The notes under the pieces are model-generated. The model did not search any database, was not told where the DNA came from, and was given only the letters and a program-made list of their open reading frames with translations. A program made the position numbers and the translations under genes. From Macrotrachela quadricornifera (lineage: Eukaryota; Rotifera; Eurotatoria; Philodinida; Philodinidae), in assembly GCA_022393335.1 (NCBI GenBank), contig JAJEKB010019224.1:146090-210089 (forward strand): 64,000 bases of DNA. The letters run 5' to 3'. Positions 1 through 12,150 of the stretch are shown one piece after another (position 1 is the first letter of the stretch; every line of letters starts with the position of its first letter).

Positions 1-646
1 ATTCAACAAACAGTCATTAACACTATAAAAAAAATCCGACATTAGTAATTCTGATAATTCATTCATAGATAAATCTGTTTCATCTATATAATGACAAAGT
101 TCATGAGTTAATTTATTTCTTATTGTTGGAGAAATCTTAAATAAAAAAAAAGAGATATTTTTTTATTATTTAATATTAATCTTTATTTTTACTTGTTGTT
201 GCTAGCGTTCTTCTTTTTTTTTCTTTTTGCTGTTGTTGACAAGTGTATTGATTGTTGAATATTATGAATATTTTCAAGACAAGCTTTAGTTTTAATATTT
301 CAACTTGTTCATAAAAATTTTCTAATTTATCATCATTTATTGTTTCAAATTGAATGTGTTTTTCAGTAAGTGAAATTATTAAATCATTAGATAATTGATG
401 AAATTCACGTAAATCTTCTTGATGTAATCGAATATAATCAATTGTATCAAGAATTTATTCAATATATTCCGACCACGATTTATCTAATATAATAATAAGA
501 AAAAAAAAGATTTTTTTTGAAAATATCACTTGTTTTTTATCAATAGAAGCAAATTCATTTTGTATAGGATCAGTATCTATATATCGTTGTGCAGTATGAA
601 TTAAGATTAAACCATCTGTTTTATATTTATCAATAGTTGAAGACAT
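1..646 (-). pseudogene. Unrecognised minus-strand gene, 5' part, apparently broken; runs off the left edge
   Basis: Three blocks on the minus strand read as protein with rotifer-like codon use: 530-646 (starts MSSTIDKYKTDGLILIHTAQ), about 193-483 (includes TIDYIRLHQEDLREFHQLSN) and 1-135 (includes RNKLTHELCHYIDETDLS). They are separated by short AT-rich stretches with GT...AG ends (484-529 and 136-192). The middle block needs a frame the splice does not supply. It also carries an in-frame TAA just before ILDTIDY and a one-base frameshift near ENFYEQVEIL, where the reading resumes as KACLENIHNIQQ. I do not recognise the family; the visible protein is helical and rich in charged residues. It is either a pseudogene or a real gene whose exon borders I misread. 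The remainder lies outside the window. Confidence 0.4.
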
Positions 647-2476
647 TATTTTGAATTGATCAGCAATATTCTAGTTTTAATAGATAAGAATTTTTTTATG
701 AAAAAAAAATACTCTATTATAATCTACTAATAAATAAAATGTCAGTCTCATTAGCAAAAACAAAATAATAAAATAGTGAAATGTATAATTTAAAAAAAAT
801 AATATATATACATATATGCATCTGGTGATGATATTCCTTATTATTAAATGTAGCGAATTGATATAATCATATTTGAAATTTCATATTTTTTAGAATAAAA
901 AAATAACAACAAGAAAACGTCTAATTAGAAAATCATAAAATTTCATTAAATCATTATTTAATCTTTCAACTATAAATCTTATATCGATCATAATCGTATT
1001 TTCTGTTCTATTTGAGACTTTTAATAAAAGTAAAAGTTGTAAAAGTTATCAAAATTTTAGCGAAAATTTGTTTGCTTGAAAAACTAGCAAATCATATTTC
1101 ATCTAATGCGATTGCATACTCTGATACTATACATATTGCTGTAGAAATTTATCTAACCTTCAAAAATAGGATTTCATCTGTTTAAAATCATGAATCTTAG
1201 AAAGCTTTCTAAAATATTTATACTAGTTATGATGGTAGAGAGTGTTCAAAAAAACATTTTAGCAAAATTTGAATGACGATATTCATTTTATTAGAGAAAT
1301 GCGATAATAAATATGACGTACGTGGTAGGAGCGATTCTGTATTAAATTTTTCTTGACACATTTTTGAGTACTTAGTTTCTTAAAATTTCATTTCATTAAG
1401 TGTTTTTTTTTGTGTAGCTTAAACAATTCTATAATACAGTACTTTCTTATTAATAAACTATATTTCTTTCTTTTTCGTTAAAAATGATGAATGTAGAAAT
1501 ATTTTCACAGTTCCCTTGCAGGTAACTTTATACGTCTTATTCTTATATTGAAATTTTCACTATAAAATTTTTTTTATTTATGAAAAAAAAATTAAAAGTC
1601 TTATTTGTTAGTTTATATCTATATTTTCTATATGAATTAAGAACCTATTCTACAAGATTATAAATGACATTTGTTCAATCTTTTGTCACTTTAGGAAGTA
1701 AAGATAATAGTTTTCTTATTGAAACTTTAGATTCATTTCTAATATTTATTTTCAATGATAACCAATTTAATGAATCAACACATAAATTTTCAACTAATGA
1801 ACAAAAAACTTTAAGCTTTATAATAGTAATATAAAATGTATTTATTGATGTAGAAATACTGTAAAAGATATCTTTTTAATAAAGCAGAGAATAGATTTTT
1901 GATATGCATAAAATACTCTTGCTATGTAGATAAATTGGATACAATTATCAGCTTCTAAAAAACATAATAACTCGAGTCTTTTCTACTCTTCAACACTAGA
2001 TTTCTCCATAAATAGATAAGTAATTGAGTAAAATTGATAGGACATATTTATCTATGATCATTTCTATTAATTACTATGAATATCATTCATTTTTCTTTCT
2101 ATGCATTCCTGTCTTATACAACATGTTAATATTTCTTATCTATAAATAGTATATTTTTGCGACATTTTTTATGGCATATTCTTTTTCGTTTTGTATTTTT
2201 TTCATAATGACGTTTTTTCTATTTTTACATGTTCAATGAGGCTTAACCTCTTACCTTAAAAAAAAATATTTTTTTTTCTTGAGATGAAAATATATCATAA
2301 AGAACATTAACTAAACAATTAAGTAAAGTGGCATTAAACAAAAGAAAGAAAATGACTTTTCTTATCGTCCTTGTTTTTTTTTAATAGATTTTATACTAAT
2401 TGACTATAAGAAGTTTTTGTATAAGAGAAGAAAAATTAGTTTGAAATGCTGTCAAATAACATCAAACTAACTTGCT
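647..2476. other. Intergenic, no gene seen
   Basis: AT-rich sequence with many homopolymer A/T runs. No ORF longer than 60 codons, no tRNA-like fold and no clear repeat was noticed. The last few hundred bases are presumably the upstream region of the GPCR gene. Confidence 0.5.
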
Positions 2477-3158
2477 ATGAATATACACAACAATGTGACA
2501 GTATTAAACGGCACTATCTCGAACATTTCTTGGAATAATAATTCTTGGTTTCCAATGGCGACATCAAACGATTCTATTACAAACAATTTACAAAATAATA
2601 TTGCTGATATTATTCAAATTCCTCTGTTTGTACTTATTTCCATCCTTGCCAGTGTATATATAGTACCAGTCTTAAGTCAAAAAACTCTTCGATCAAATAA
2701 ATATACTTGGCTAACTATTAATATTTGTCTTGTAAATATATTATTTGCTTTGATGCAATTATTATCGATTAGTTTTCGTTTAAATAATACCTCGGAAATG
2801 ACTGTATCATGTCGTCTGAGAGGATTTATTCTTAATATGGCCGCTTGTGAAATTATGTATTCTCATTCTATTGCTTCATTCTATCGTCTACTTTCAGTTC
2901 AATATCCTCATAAACGATTATTTCGATCATCTCATTGGTTATTAGGTAGTATTGGTATGAGTTGGATTGTTGGATCACTTGTTGCATTACCTTCTTTATT
3001 TTTTGATGGTTTCACTTGTTTATCTAATGATGATGGTAGACGATTTCTTCAAATATATTCCTCTGTATCAATTATTTTTATGCCTATTACTATAGTAACC
3101 ATATGCAATATTATAATTTTCCTACATGTACGTCAATCAAGCAAACGTATTCGTGATT

Positions 3159-3190
<32 letters not shown>

Positions 3191-3433
3191 CAGTTTAGCA
3201 GACGAGACATGCATTTATGTAAGATAATGTTATTAACATTTTGTATATTTGTTATCGGTTGGACGCCAATCTTTTTTGAACAACTATTTAATAATGGAGA
3301 TCGTATACCACCCGGTGTAACAACATTTTTTAGAATCCTTCCATCGGCGAGTCTGTTAGCTGATGTAATCCTTCTTATTTATTCAGATCAACCAGTTTTT
3401 CATGTACTTTTAAAAATATTTAAGTGTCATTGA
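2477..3433 (+). CDS. Rhodopsin-like (class A) G-protein-coupled receptor, orphan, single exon
   Basis: A 318-residue intronless ORF from an ATG. The N-terminus (about 35 residues) is outside the membrane and packed with N-glycosylation sequons (NVT, NGT, NIS, NNS). Seven hydrophobic segments follow: TM1 about 43-66, TM2 77-100, TM3 near 115-135, TM4 150-172, TM5 190-217, TM6 about 247-270, TM7 about 285-305. Cysteines in MTVSCRLRG before TM3 and DGFTCLSN in loop 2 would form the usual disulfide. The TM3 end is SFYRLLSVQYP, so the DRY motif is FYR. TM6 has GWTP instead of CWxP, and the NPxxY site reads SDQPVF. Intracellular loop 3 carries ten consecutive Asn from an AAT repeat. The ligand cannot be named; the divergent motifs suggest a lineage-specific peptide-receptor-like orphan (inference). 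Membrane receptor role is from the family. Confidence 0.85.
3161..3190 (+). repeat. (AAT)10 microsatellite coding for poly-Asn in the GPCR
   Basis: Ten uninterrupted AAT units inside the receptor's third intracellular loop. Length is likely to vary between alleles. Confidence 0.9.
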
Positions 3434-3768
3434 GTAATACCATATTTTATCAAATCGTGACAGAAAATAATGAGTTTCATAAATATTATATCAAATGAAA
3501 AATAAATAAATCGAACTATTTTTACCTTTTAGAACATTTTATAATTATATATTTTATTCATTCAAATAATGAATTGATTTATCTAATCAAGTTAATAGAA
3601 ATATGATGGAGATTTATTCCTTAGAAATATTTCAAACAATGTACAAGGAATCAAAATTTATGAATTTGATAATAATAATATATGCTGATCAAGCATACGA
3701 GATCGACTTTAAATGTCTTCTCAAAAGATGATCGTACATTTCATCCTTTAAATTGGAGATTATTTTTA

Positions 3769-4112
3769 TATGGTAGAAAAAGTCGAGGAAGGATTGATAG
3801 GCACATCAGCTTTAGAATAATTTTTGGATTCAAAATGCTGACTATTTTATACTAGACACAGAGTTCGGTGAGTCAAGCAGTTTTTATCACAAAACTTGAC
3901 TTATCGAATGAAATCATGAAGAGTTCTGACTGTGATAGCGACTAAAATGATTGAAATTCTTCATAATTTGGTTTAAAAAATCAAGTCTTGTGACAAAAAC
4001 TGCTTAATTCATTGAACTTTATTCTTTAGTATCAAATAGTCAGCATTTCGAATTCAAAAATTATCTTAGAGTTGATTTGCTTATCAATCCGTCCTCAATC
4101 TTTTTACTATAT
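3769..4112. repeat. Foldback (long inverted repeat) element, MITE-like
   Basis: The left arm from about 3769 to 3905 is matched by the reverse complement of about 3980 to 4112. Shared blocks include GGATTGATA, AATGCTGACTATTT, AAGCAGTTTTT and GTCACAAGACTTGA-like ends. The arms are roughly 80 percent alike by eye with small gaps. No ORF lies inside. The form is that of a non-autonomous foldback/MITE insertion; the target duplication was not resolved. Confidence 0.75.
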
Positions 4113-7100
4113 TATTATGATTCAGGACTTAAATAGTTAAGAAACAATCATCACTAAATATAGATAATCTTAACGACACAAATATCAAAATTGCAAATAT
4201 CTATTTAATTCATGTCAGTATATAATGAGTAGATTGGATTTTTTTAAAGTAATTTCCTAGTTAAGAAACTATCTTAATGTAGAAATGATCTTATTATCAA
4301 TTCTTTTTTTTCAATATTTATAATCTATATTCTACTCTGATGTATTTTTGATATTCAGAGCTGAACAGTACATTAAAAAAGATAAATTTACATTACCAAG
4401 ATTGAAAATAAGAGCTTGTAAATGGGAGAACTATGAAAAATTTTATATTAATTGCTGAATGCATAATAATAAGTGTTCCTTCAATAGCAATACGTCTAAG
4501 TACTTTTAGATTTTAAGAATCTATAGATTTTTTTAGATTTCTTAAGGATTTCTAAAAAATCAAATAAAATTTCCATTGGTCTTTTATAATTCTCTAACTT
4601 CGTCGAATTGGATAAAATTTGAAAGTTCCACTATTTACTTCGTGAGAAAAGCTCGAGTTTTTCAGCAAGAGTAGATTTTTTTTGAAATAAATTATACCCA
4701 TTGACATTTGTTCGCAGATGAATTGAGTGAATCTAAAGAGTTTACAAGTTTAAAACGAACAAACCTCACTAAAAGTGAAAGAATCGTTGCAAATCTGTTC
4801 AGGGATAGGCGGATATCAGTTAATGTTACAATAATAAACATAGAATATTCCAAACCATCTCATCTATTGCATACAATTGAATACCCATATAAAGCTTTCG
4901 AAGTTAATGTCTGACAAGAATCGACATGAGAAGACCTGATGTTGTTTGGCAACGACTATAATTTTTCTTGTCAGGTGGCTGACACTAACACAAATAGAGC
5001 TGTAATGTCAGAATGCCAAATCGGATCTAGATAATTGTCATTATCATTCCCAACGAATGGCAGGTTGACCAATCGAGTAGATTGATGCATATCAAGCAGT
5101 AAAAGAAACGTTGAACCTAATCGAATATTTTGTCATCATTCAAAAGCGTAACTAAAATGATATTTTTACGTGAAATCAAACAACAGATATGATGAAACTT
5201 GAAATTCAAAATCAAGTTAAAGTCAGTAATCTTTTGCCATTAGATATTAATAATTACATTAAAAAAATGTGCATGCATATATTGCGAAATAATAGAAAAC
5301 TATTTACTGTATCAAAATAGTCAATAATGGAAAGGACAAATTCGACTGATACTGTAAGAAAAGATAGAATATATTTATTCGATATTGAATTAACCTTTTA
5401 GATATCACAAATTCATGAATTCAAGCTGTAAATTTAGGAGATCATTATTCGATTCTTCAGTGATTTTCAAAAGATTAGTTTTGAGACTACGTAAGTTACA
5501 TGTATTAAACTAGTTCGGTTACTGATAACTTGATGATGCAACAGAGAAATCTGTGCAATGTTAGACAAGTTATGTGCTTTTTTGAAATGGAAAATGACAT
5601 TAGAAGTTCAGTATCAAGATCGGGTCAGCGATTCATTTATATAATTATTTACGTACAATGGTGCAGACAGGAATATAATCGTTCGTTGATGAAATATTTC
5701 GATGAATACATATGATAACAGATTTTTATGATACAGTTCTGATATGTAATCTCTTATTATGATCCAATCGAATAGTTCAATAAGGACTTTTGACAGCTTT
5801 TTTCATTAATCAGTAACATATCAATAATATTTTGGTTAAAGCACTCATTCTTACGCTTATGTATGCATTTTTAAAAGAGCATAGATGAATGTTTAGTCGT
5901 CTTTTCAAGTACATGAACATACCTTGAAGGATAACGGACGTAATATCTTTTGGGTAAATGTTTTGATGATGCAAATGATGCCATAACTGTCGCAACGTAG
6001 AAAGCTCTATCATATTTCCTAAATCGGAACATCGTTCCACTTCCAACAGAAGTGCTTCGTTAAAATAAGATGTCTTTCTTTCAATCTATTCACTAGAGAG
6101 AAATTCATTATCCATATCTACATTTACAAGCAGAAGTCTAAAACATTCAGAGAAATATCGACCACCTTTCCTTTTTTCACTCATAGGAGCAGTTCTATGC
6201 GACATGGATTTTTTTTTCAGCAAAAATAAGAAATATTTCAGATAAACTTCATCTATTTTTATGTTCACAAGCAAAAGTACAAGATAGTGAAAGGACATAC
6301 TGTTTAATTTTGTTTCTATTTAACAGCTGTTTATAATGGAATGGAGTACTGTTGTATAATATATTTACAATTTGTTTTTCTCTCCTTTACATAAGATGAC
6401 ATGTACTTTTAATGGAATTTTATGTTTTTATTCATTTCTACTTAATATATATACTTTGTTGTGAATGAATTACTTCTCAATAAAATGGAATTATATTGCC
6501 CTCAATGGTTCTACTGATTCACTACTACCAACAAGAGGCAGCCTTACAGCAGTTGAACTATGTATTACTTAAGAGAAATTTTTCAGAATACTGTTTATTC
6601 AGATATGACTTTCATGGGAGTTTGTAAAGTTTTGCTGCATAAATTAGATTTCTTTAAACCTATATTCCCTGAATAATTGAATTTTTATGTCTGAATGCAA
6701 ATTATATTTCGAAGGAACAAACTATTCAATCAAGGATATTATAAAAGGTTCCTCAAGCACCATGTAGAGGATGTGATACGTTATCTATTCATGAAAAAGT
6801 AAATATTTTTCTTTTATATCTTGGTGCAGATATTCAAATCTAAATATGGTTTCTATGCAAGGTCAAAAATGATCCACCAAGAAGTAAAGAGTCGCAACAT
6901 CCTCTTTATTTTAGCTTCCAATATTATATCTATTTTCAAATTTTTGTAAAGTGCTTTCAAGCAAGAAAAGCATTGCATTTCATTTAAATCAATGTTCAAT
7001 TTATCAGTGGAAAAGTGCAAGCATAGCCGCTTCTATTAACTAAATTTGGAATTAAGAAGGAGACATTTTGTCGTTAATGCTCAAAAACTGAAACTTTCAT

Positions 7101-7439
7101 TTAATGAATTTTAGCGTTCTCTAGTGGAACTATTTTATATTGTTTTAAACAGTAGCTCGTTTAGATGACATGTTCCTCACAATAGATACTCACTTCATCA
7201 GTCTATTCCAATCAATTTATGCTCAAAAAAATGTACAGGTAGTGGAGAATGAGTGATATATCTGCGACGAAAACTATTTTTATACGTTCTAGGCGTTGAC
7301 ACCAGATGCATTGTTGCCGCACTTCATTAAAAAAAGTATAGTTATATAGCAATTATCAGACAAAAGATAGTAAGATTCGTTAACCCTTTGAGAACAAGTG
7401 TATCTTATAACGTACATACTTTTCAAGTTTCCAAATATT

Positions 7440-7740
7440 TCAATTACTTACGAACACGAAATGATACCGAAATATGGACGATAACGAATAAGGCCTCTTT
7501 CTGTTACCTAAAAAGATTTCGATTTTCTGTGGTAGAAACAAGTTAAGAGCGATTTCTAATGATATTCTAAAGGTTGTTTTTGCGACAATTCCCAATCGAG
7601 CGTTGATCCACACTTGTACTCTCCCGTGAGGATAGCCAACACACTTCTTGATCAGTCCTGTGAGGGAGTACAAACATGGGTGGGAAAATGACTTTAGAGA
7701 TTTCTTTAAAAGTTTTTATGAAAATATTAATACTACATTA
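7440..7740 (-). repeat. Dispersed repeat, copy 1 (pairs with 20268-20545)
   Basis: Shares blocks with 20268-20545 in the same orientation, including AAACAAGTTAAGAG / AAACCAAGTTAAGAG and a tail GGGAAAATGACTTT...ATGAAAATATT. The minus-strand translations also resemble each other (xxFRISLxxxLNL followed by IEIFxG / IKIFWG). This hints at a degraded coding sequence such as a transposon ORF. The family is not recognised. Confidence 0.55.
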
Positions 7741-9068
7741 TGAATATCTTAAAGATGGCAAATTACAGAAGTTCTTCCCACAGACAGAGTCCTAGTACAC
7801 AAAAACCTACAGAAAAAAAATATTTGTCGAGTAGTATGAAGGAAGCGAGCTCGTTTGTCTGTCCCGTGAGGCTAATCGAAGATTCTCTGTATTAGATATC
7901 GACTTTCGAAAAGACAGACAGTCTTGAATATCTATAACTCAATTAAGTTTTTCAATTATCCACAGCGGGCTATGTCTTAAAGTAGTTTGTCGAGAAAATC
8001 TTCCACTACTCGAAACTTTTTGACTACATCGCAGTGTGCAGATGATTACAATACGCTGTTTTTTTTTGCCTTCATGTCTAATGATGAATAAATCATCTAT
8101 AGCGAAGTCTTGAATATTTGCGTCGAAATCATTATTTCGACGTTGCATTTTAGGTGGTTACCCACAGTTGGCAATAGGAAGTACCAAATTTACGTGTTGC
8201 ATTAAGAATTGCAGTAGAAAAATGGAAGAAGAAAGAACGAGAAAAAAGTAATGTTATTGTATGTTTCAGACCCTGCTTTAAGCACGAGAATATTGATTGC
8301 GATGTGTCTGTTGGTTACGAGAAGAAAAATAAGCTTGAAGAAAAGAAAATGAGATCCTTCCTTTCTTTCTTTTTTTTTCTCCCACGTACGAATCTCAACA
8401 TGAATGTAAGCAAAACGACCGATTGACTAACTTCATAAACATGACAACAAACAAAATCAACAGAAGTCGTGTACTTCAATATTTGTTGTTAAAAAAGAAA
8501 CAAAAGTGTCACTATCGACGATGATCTAAAAATGGACAAAAACAGAGTAAAAAGCTGTTCGTTTTCATATCACTAATATTATATACTAAAAACTTTACAA
8601 ACAATACTCTTGGAAAGTTTGTAGTTTAGTTTTCTTATTATCCATTCTGTGTTTACATTTGTCAATGTGGAATAAGATAAACAAAAATAATGATTTTTTT
8701 CTCTACACATGATATTGGCTTCATCTAATCAATCAAATTTTATTTTATATTTATTCAAAAATAAAACTTTTCAGTCATCATTACTATTTCAATCACGACT
8801 TAGCAACGTACATATGCGTATTGTATACTTTCAGGTCAATAATTCAGATATATGCCAAAAATCATACTTCTCTTTTCTTTGTAAACTTTTCGTATGACAT
8901 TGACAAAAAGTTTTTTTTTTTCTTGCAGAATGTTGTTAAAAGAAAGAAAGAAAAACGGAAAAATAAAAATAAAATTATTGGAGAAAACTTCTTATTATTC
9001 TTTTTTCTTATTCATTTGATTTAATGCACGGCGACTAGAGAGGCAAAACAAAATTGTCCGTGCAAACT

Positions 9069-10129
9069 ATGATTTTATTTTTGATTATATTACTCGGCTT
9101 TGTTCAACCGAGTCATGAAACAGTTTATTCATGTAATTCAAGTGCAACTTGTGGTTGTTCGACGAATTCGGCAACTCTTTCTCGTATCGTTGGTGGAGAA
9201 ACTGCTGGTTCACAAACATGGGGTTGGGCGGTATCGTTATTGATTAGTGGCTCTTCATTGTGTGGTGGATCCATCATATCGGCATCGTGGATTGTTACGG
9301 CTGCCCACTGTGTTTACGGAGTATCTGCCAGCCAAATAATTGTTTATGCTGGTTCCAATACAAAGCTCTCAGGTAGTCAGACTCGATATGTATCCAGCGT
9401 AACTCGACATCCAAGTTATAGCTCCACTACTTATGTGAACGATATCGCTCTTCTCCAACTTTCAACAGCATTAAATATGAATGATCCTGGTGTCAGGGCC
9501 GTATGTTTACCGTCTAGCAGTTCGACAACATCGCCATCGGTTCAAACAACTGTATGTGTCAATATTTTGATTTATTTTTATACTTAAATTTAGTATAGGT
9601 TGTAGCAGTCGGATGGGGTAGATTATCTGAAGATGGATCCACATCGTCAAGTCTTCAGCAAGTAACAATGCGAACAATTGATTCACAAGACTCGACTTGC
9701 ACTCCCGTCCTCTCAAGCTCGTCAGCGCAATTTTGTGCTTCTGCCACTTGCAAAGGTAATTTCGTTTTCTTTTTCAAAATGTCATCACAATTTTTTTGTT
9801 TCATATTTTAAGACACATGTCAAGGAGATTCGGGTGGTCCTCTAATGGCCTTCACTAATAGCAACCAATGGGTATTGGTCGGTGTGACTAGTAATGGTAT
9901 TGGTTGTGCACGTCCAGCATACGCTGGAGTTTATACTCGTATAGCTGCCTATCAAAGTTGGATCAGTTCGACGACAAGTAGTGCATATTCCACTGCCGCA
10001 TCATCAACTTTCACTTCGGCAGTAACCGAAATTGATAGTTACACAACATGTGCAGCATACACTCTCTATACCTATCAATTCATTAACACACTTGCATTTC
10101 TTACACTTGTTCTGCGTGAAATGGTTTAA
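9069..10129 (+). CDS. Secreted trypsin-like serine protease (S1 family), 3 exons
   Basis: Exons 9069-9551, 9599-9755 and 9813-10129, with introns GTATGT...TATAG and GTAATT...TTAAG, give 318 residues. The ATG at 9069 opens a signal peptide ([15 protein letters not shown]). A Cys-rich propeptide leads to the activation site [10 protein letters not shown]. The catalytic triad is visible: His in TAAHC, Asp in NDIALL, Ser in CQGDSGGPL. The Asp six residues before the Ser ([10 protein letters not shown]) predicts cleavage after Lys/Arg. The C-terminus is long and unusual: a Ser/Thr-rich stretch, then a hydrophobic segment ([11 protein letters not shown]) ending REMV. This could anchor the enzyme by a short membrane segment or lipid (inference). 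An extracellular or gut digestive role is usual for the family, but immune or developmental roles are possible. Confidence 0.9.
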
Positions 10130-10204
10130 TTTATGTAAAATTGTTCTGTACTTATTGTTAAGGCCACCTTCCCTCCTCCTCAAAAGAATTCAATTTTCGT
10201 CAAA

Positions 10205-10400
10205 AAACTCGAAATGGACATAAATACATGTGAAGATAGTCCGTCTTCAGATCTTTCAGAACTGATACGATATTTTTATCTGACACCCCTATTCTACGCA
10301 AAGTTTTTGATAATTCCCATCATCTTCCACTTGAAAAATAGAATTTTTTGTTTCTTCTCAGTTTATATTTTTTTCAATGGCGCAACCCAAAATTCTCTGT
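10205..10400 (+). repeat. Diverged duplicate, copy A (pairs with 11965-12150)
   Basis: Starts ATGGACATAAAT; its translation contains SSDLSELIRYF and later IIFHLKN. The sequence at 11965-12150 starts ATGTCGAAAGAT and reads SSSDLSE, then with frameshifts LVF, FNDFYHP and LEKQ. The two stretches align over about 180 bp. Possibly the first exon of a degraded repeated gene or element ORF. Confidence 0.45.
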
Positions 10401-11590
10401 CAGTATTCATTCTATATATCTAATATTTTCTTTTTTTTTTGTTTGAAAGAGCATCAAAAGTTTCCGATTCTAATAGACTCACTTTTTTCAATTAAGCTTT
10501 ATTTTATCATATATATTAGAACTTCTATTAATACATAATCATGCTTGGAGAATATTTTGAGATGTTGAAGTTGTCACCCTTTTTATAGACATGAAAAGTA
10601 AGAATTTAAATAAAAAGATTGTGTAACATCTTGTATTTTGACATACTCTTTCAAACTGTTTGAGCGGAAGAGAAGATGGCCTTAAATTTAATCAATTATT
10701 ACTCATGAAACTTATTCTACTAACAATTTGTGACTGAAATAATCTTATTTTATTAACGATTAACAATACAATCATAAACAGTACATATAACTCTCATCCA
10801 GAGTATCTGCCACCATTCCTTTGTTTAGTATTTATCCAACAATCAAAATAGGATATGTCAATTGACAATATTGCCGTGTTTACTGATTTTAGAAACAAGT
10901 TACCGACGAGAGAAGACAAATAAATAGAAAACATTAAATAACTACTAAGTTGCTTTTCTTTTCTGCAGCACATATAAAATGGGAGAAAATGAATAGACTT
11001 ATGAAACTTCTTGAGCATTTTTTGGAATATTAAAAAAAATAAAGTGTGTTCAGTACTGATTGATAAAAAGACACGAACTATTACCGTTAGCAGTGAAACG
11101 TCTCAAAAAGCCAGTCCGCAAAACTTCAACCACTTCTATTATCAAAATTATTCATGATCAGATGTTATTAAAAGAAATAGCACCATTTTATGTCAATATA
11201 AGATGAAACATGTAGCAAATATCATTTGTCTAGGTCGAGATTTTGAATTTCTGTTACGAATTAAAACAACGACGAATTCGTAAAATATGCAAGAATTAAA
11301 TTGTGCTCTATATGTTTTCAGAATAACCCGTGACTTTTTATATGCAGAAGTTGTATTCAGCAAAATGTACAAATTTATTAAAAAGTCGGTTAATAAACAG
11401 TATGGCTTGTGTCTTTTTCTAAAAAATATGATGGAATGTACTGAAAAAGAAAAGCGTATATATTTGTGAGCTGTCCTTTAATTAAGGTTTTGAAGATGTA
11501 GGATTTCATATAAGATTAATTTCCATAATGCATAAAATTTTCTACGAAAAACAGGGAAAATATACGATTATTTTCGTATTCATGTTAAGG

Positions 11591-11661
11591 ATATTTTTAA
11601 TTTAAGTGACTCTCTCGTTTAATATTTTTAATTTAAGTGACTCTCTCGTTTAATATTTTTA
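11591..11661. repeat. 31-bp tandem duplication
   Basis: The unit beginning ATATTTTTAATTTAAGTGAC is repeated exactly at 11591-11621 and 11622-11652, followed by the start of a third copy. Identity is complete, so the duplication is recent. Confidence 0.9.
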
Positions 11662-11964
11662 CCCTGAAATGACAGTTAGAATAATGCAGAGCTGATAGCA
11701 GAGCCCATTGAATCCAGTCTGAAGTCGATTGGACTCGAATCCGGGTGTAGAATTTTTATTAATTGGGTCCAGATGGGAAACAACATCTTATACATACAAT
11801 ACAATTTTATGAATTTCTTTTAATTTTTGTTCATTTATTAAAGTAGTATATTACATCTTTGGACCGATACTCAGATTTGGATTGGAAAGTTTTGTTAGGA
11901 GTTTTAATTCTGCCGTATCTATCTTCAAAATACAGTCCATTTTCGCAAACAATAGTCGAAACGA

Positions 11965-12150
11965 AGAGAGATATGTCGAAAGATAACTCATCGTCAGACC
12001 TTTCAGAAACAGTATGAGATTTCTTTGAATGCCTTGTTTTCTGAAGAATATTTAATGATTTCTATCATCCAATACTTGAAAAACAGTCTTATTTCAAGAA
12101 AAAAAAATCTTTTTCGTTTTTTCTGTGTTCATGCTTTTTTAAACGTACAA
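11965..12150 (+). repeat. Diverged duplicate, copy B (pairs with 10205-10400)
   Basis: See copy A. This copy has a stop directly after SSSDLSETV and at least one frameshift, so it is not a working gene. Confidence 0.4.

Larger units (their letters stand above)
3434..9068. other. Gene-poor region with old repeats
   Basis: About 5.6 kb without a convincing gene. Besides the foldback at 3769-4112 and the repeat copy at 7440-7740, two short stretches on the minus strand (6086-6140 and 6215-6298) resemble each other. Their translations share a pattern like LLLVNxDxDxxFL, so they may be a relic of a repeated protein motif. Other ORFs here (such as 4708-4914, 5530-5715, 8709-9024) lack codon bias or begin at TTG and are not called. 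Confidence 0.5.

Noticed and set aside
4708..4914. 68-codon ORF
   Set aside because: Opens at TTG and has no features of a protein.
11690..11760. tRNA-like T-arm (GGACTCGAATCC)
   Set aside because: No matching acceptor stem, D-arm or anticodon arm at the right distances.
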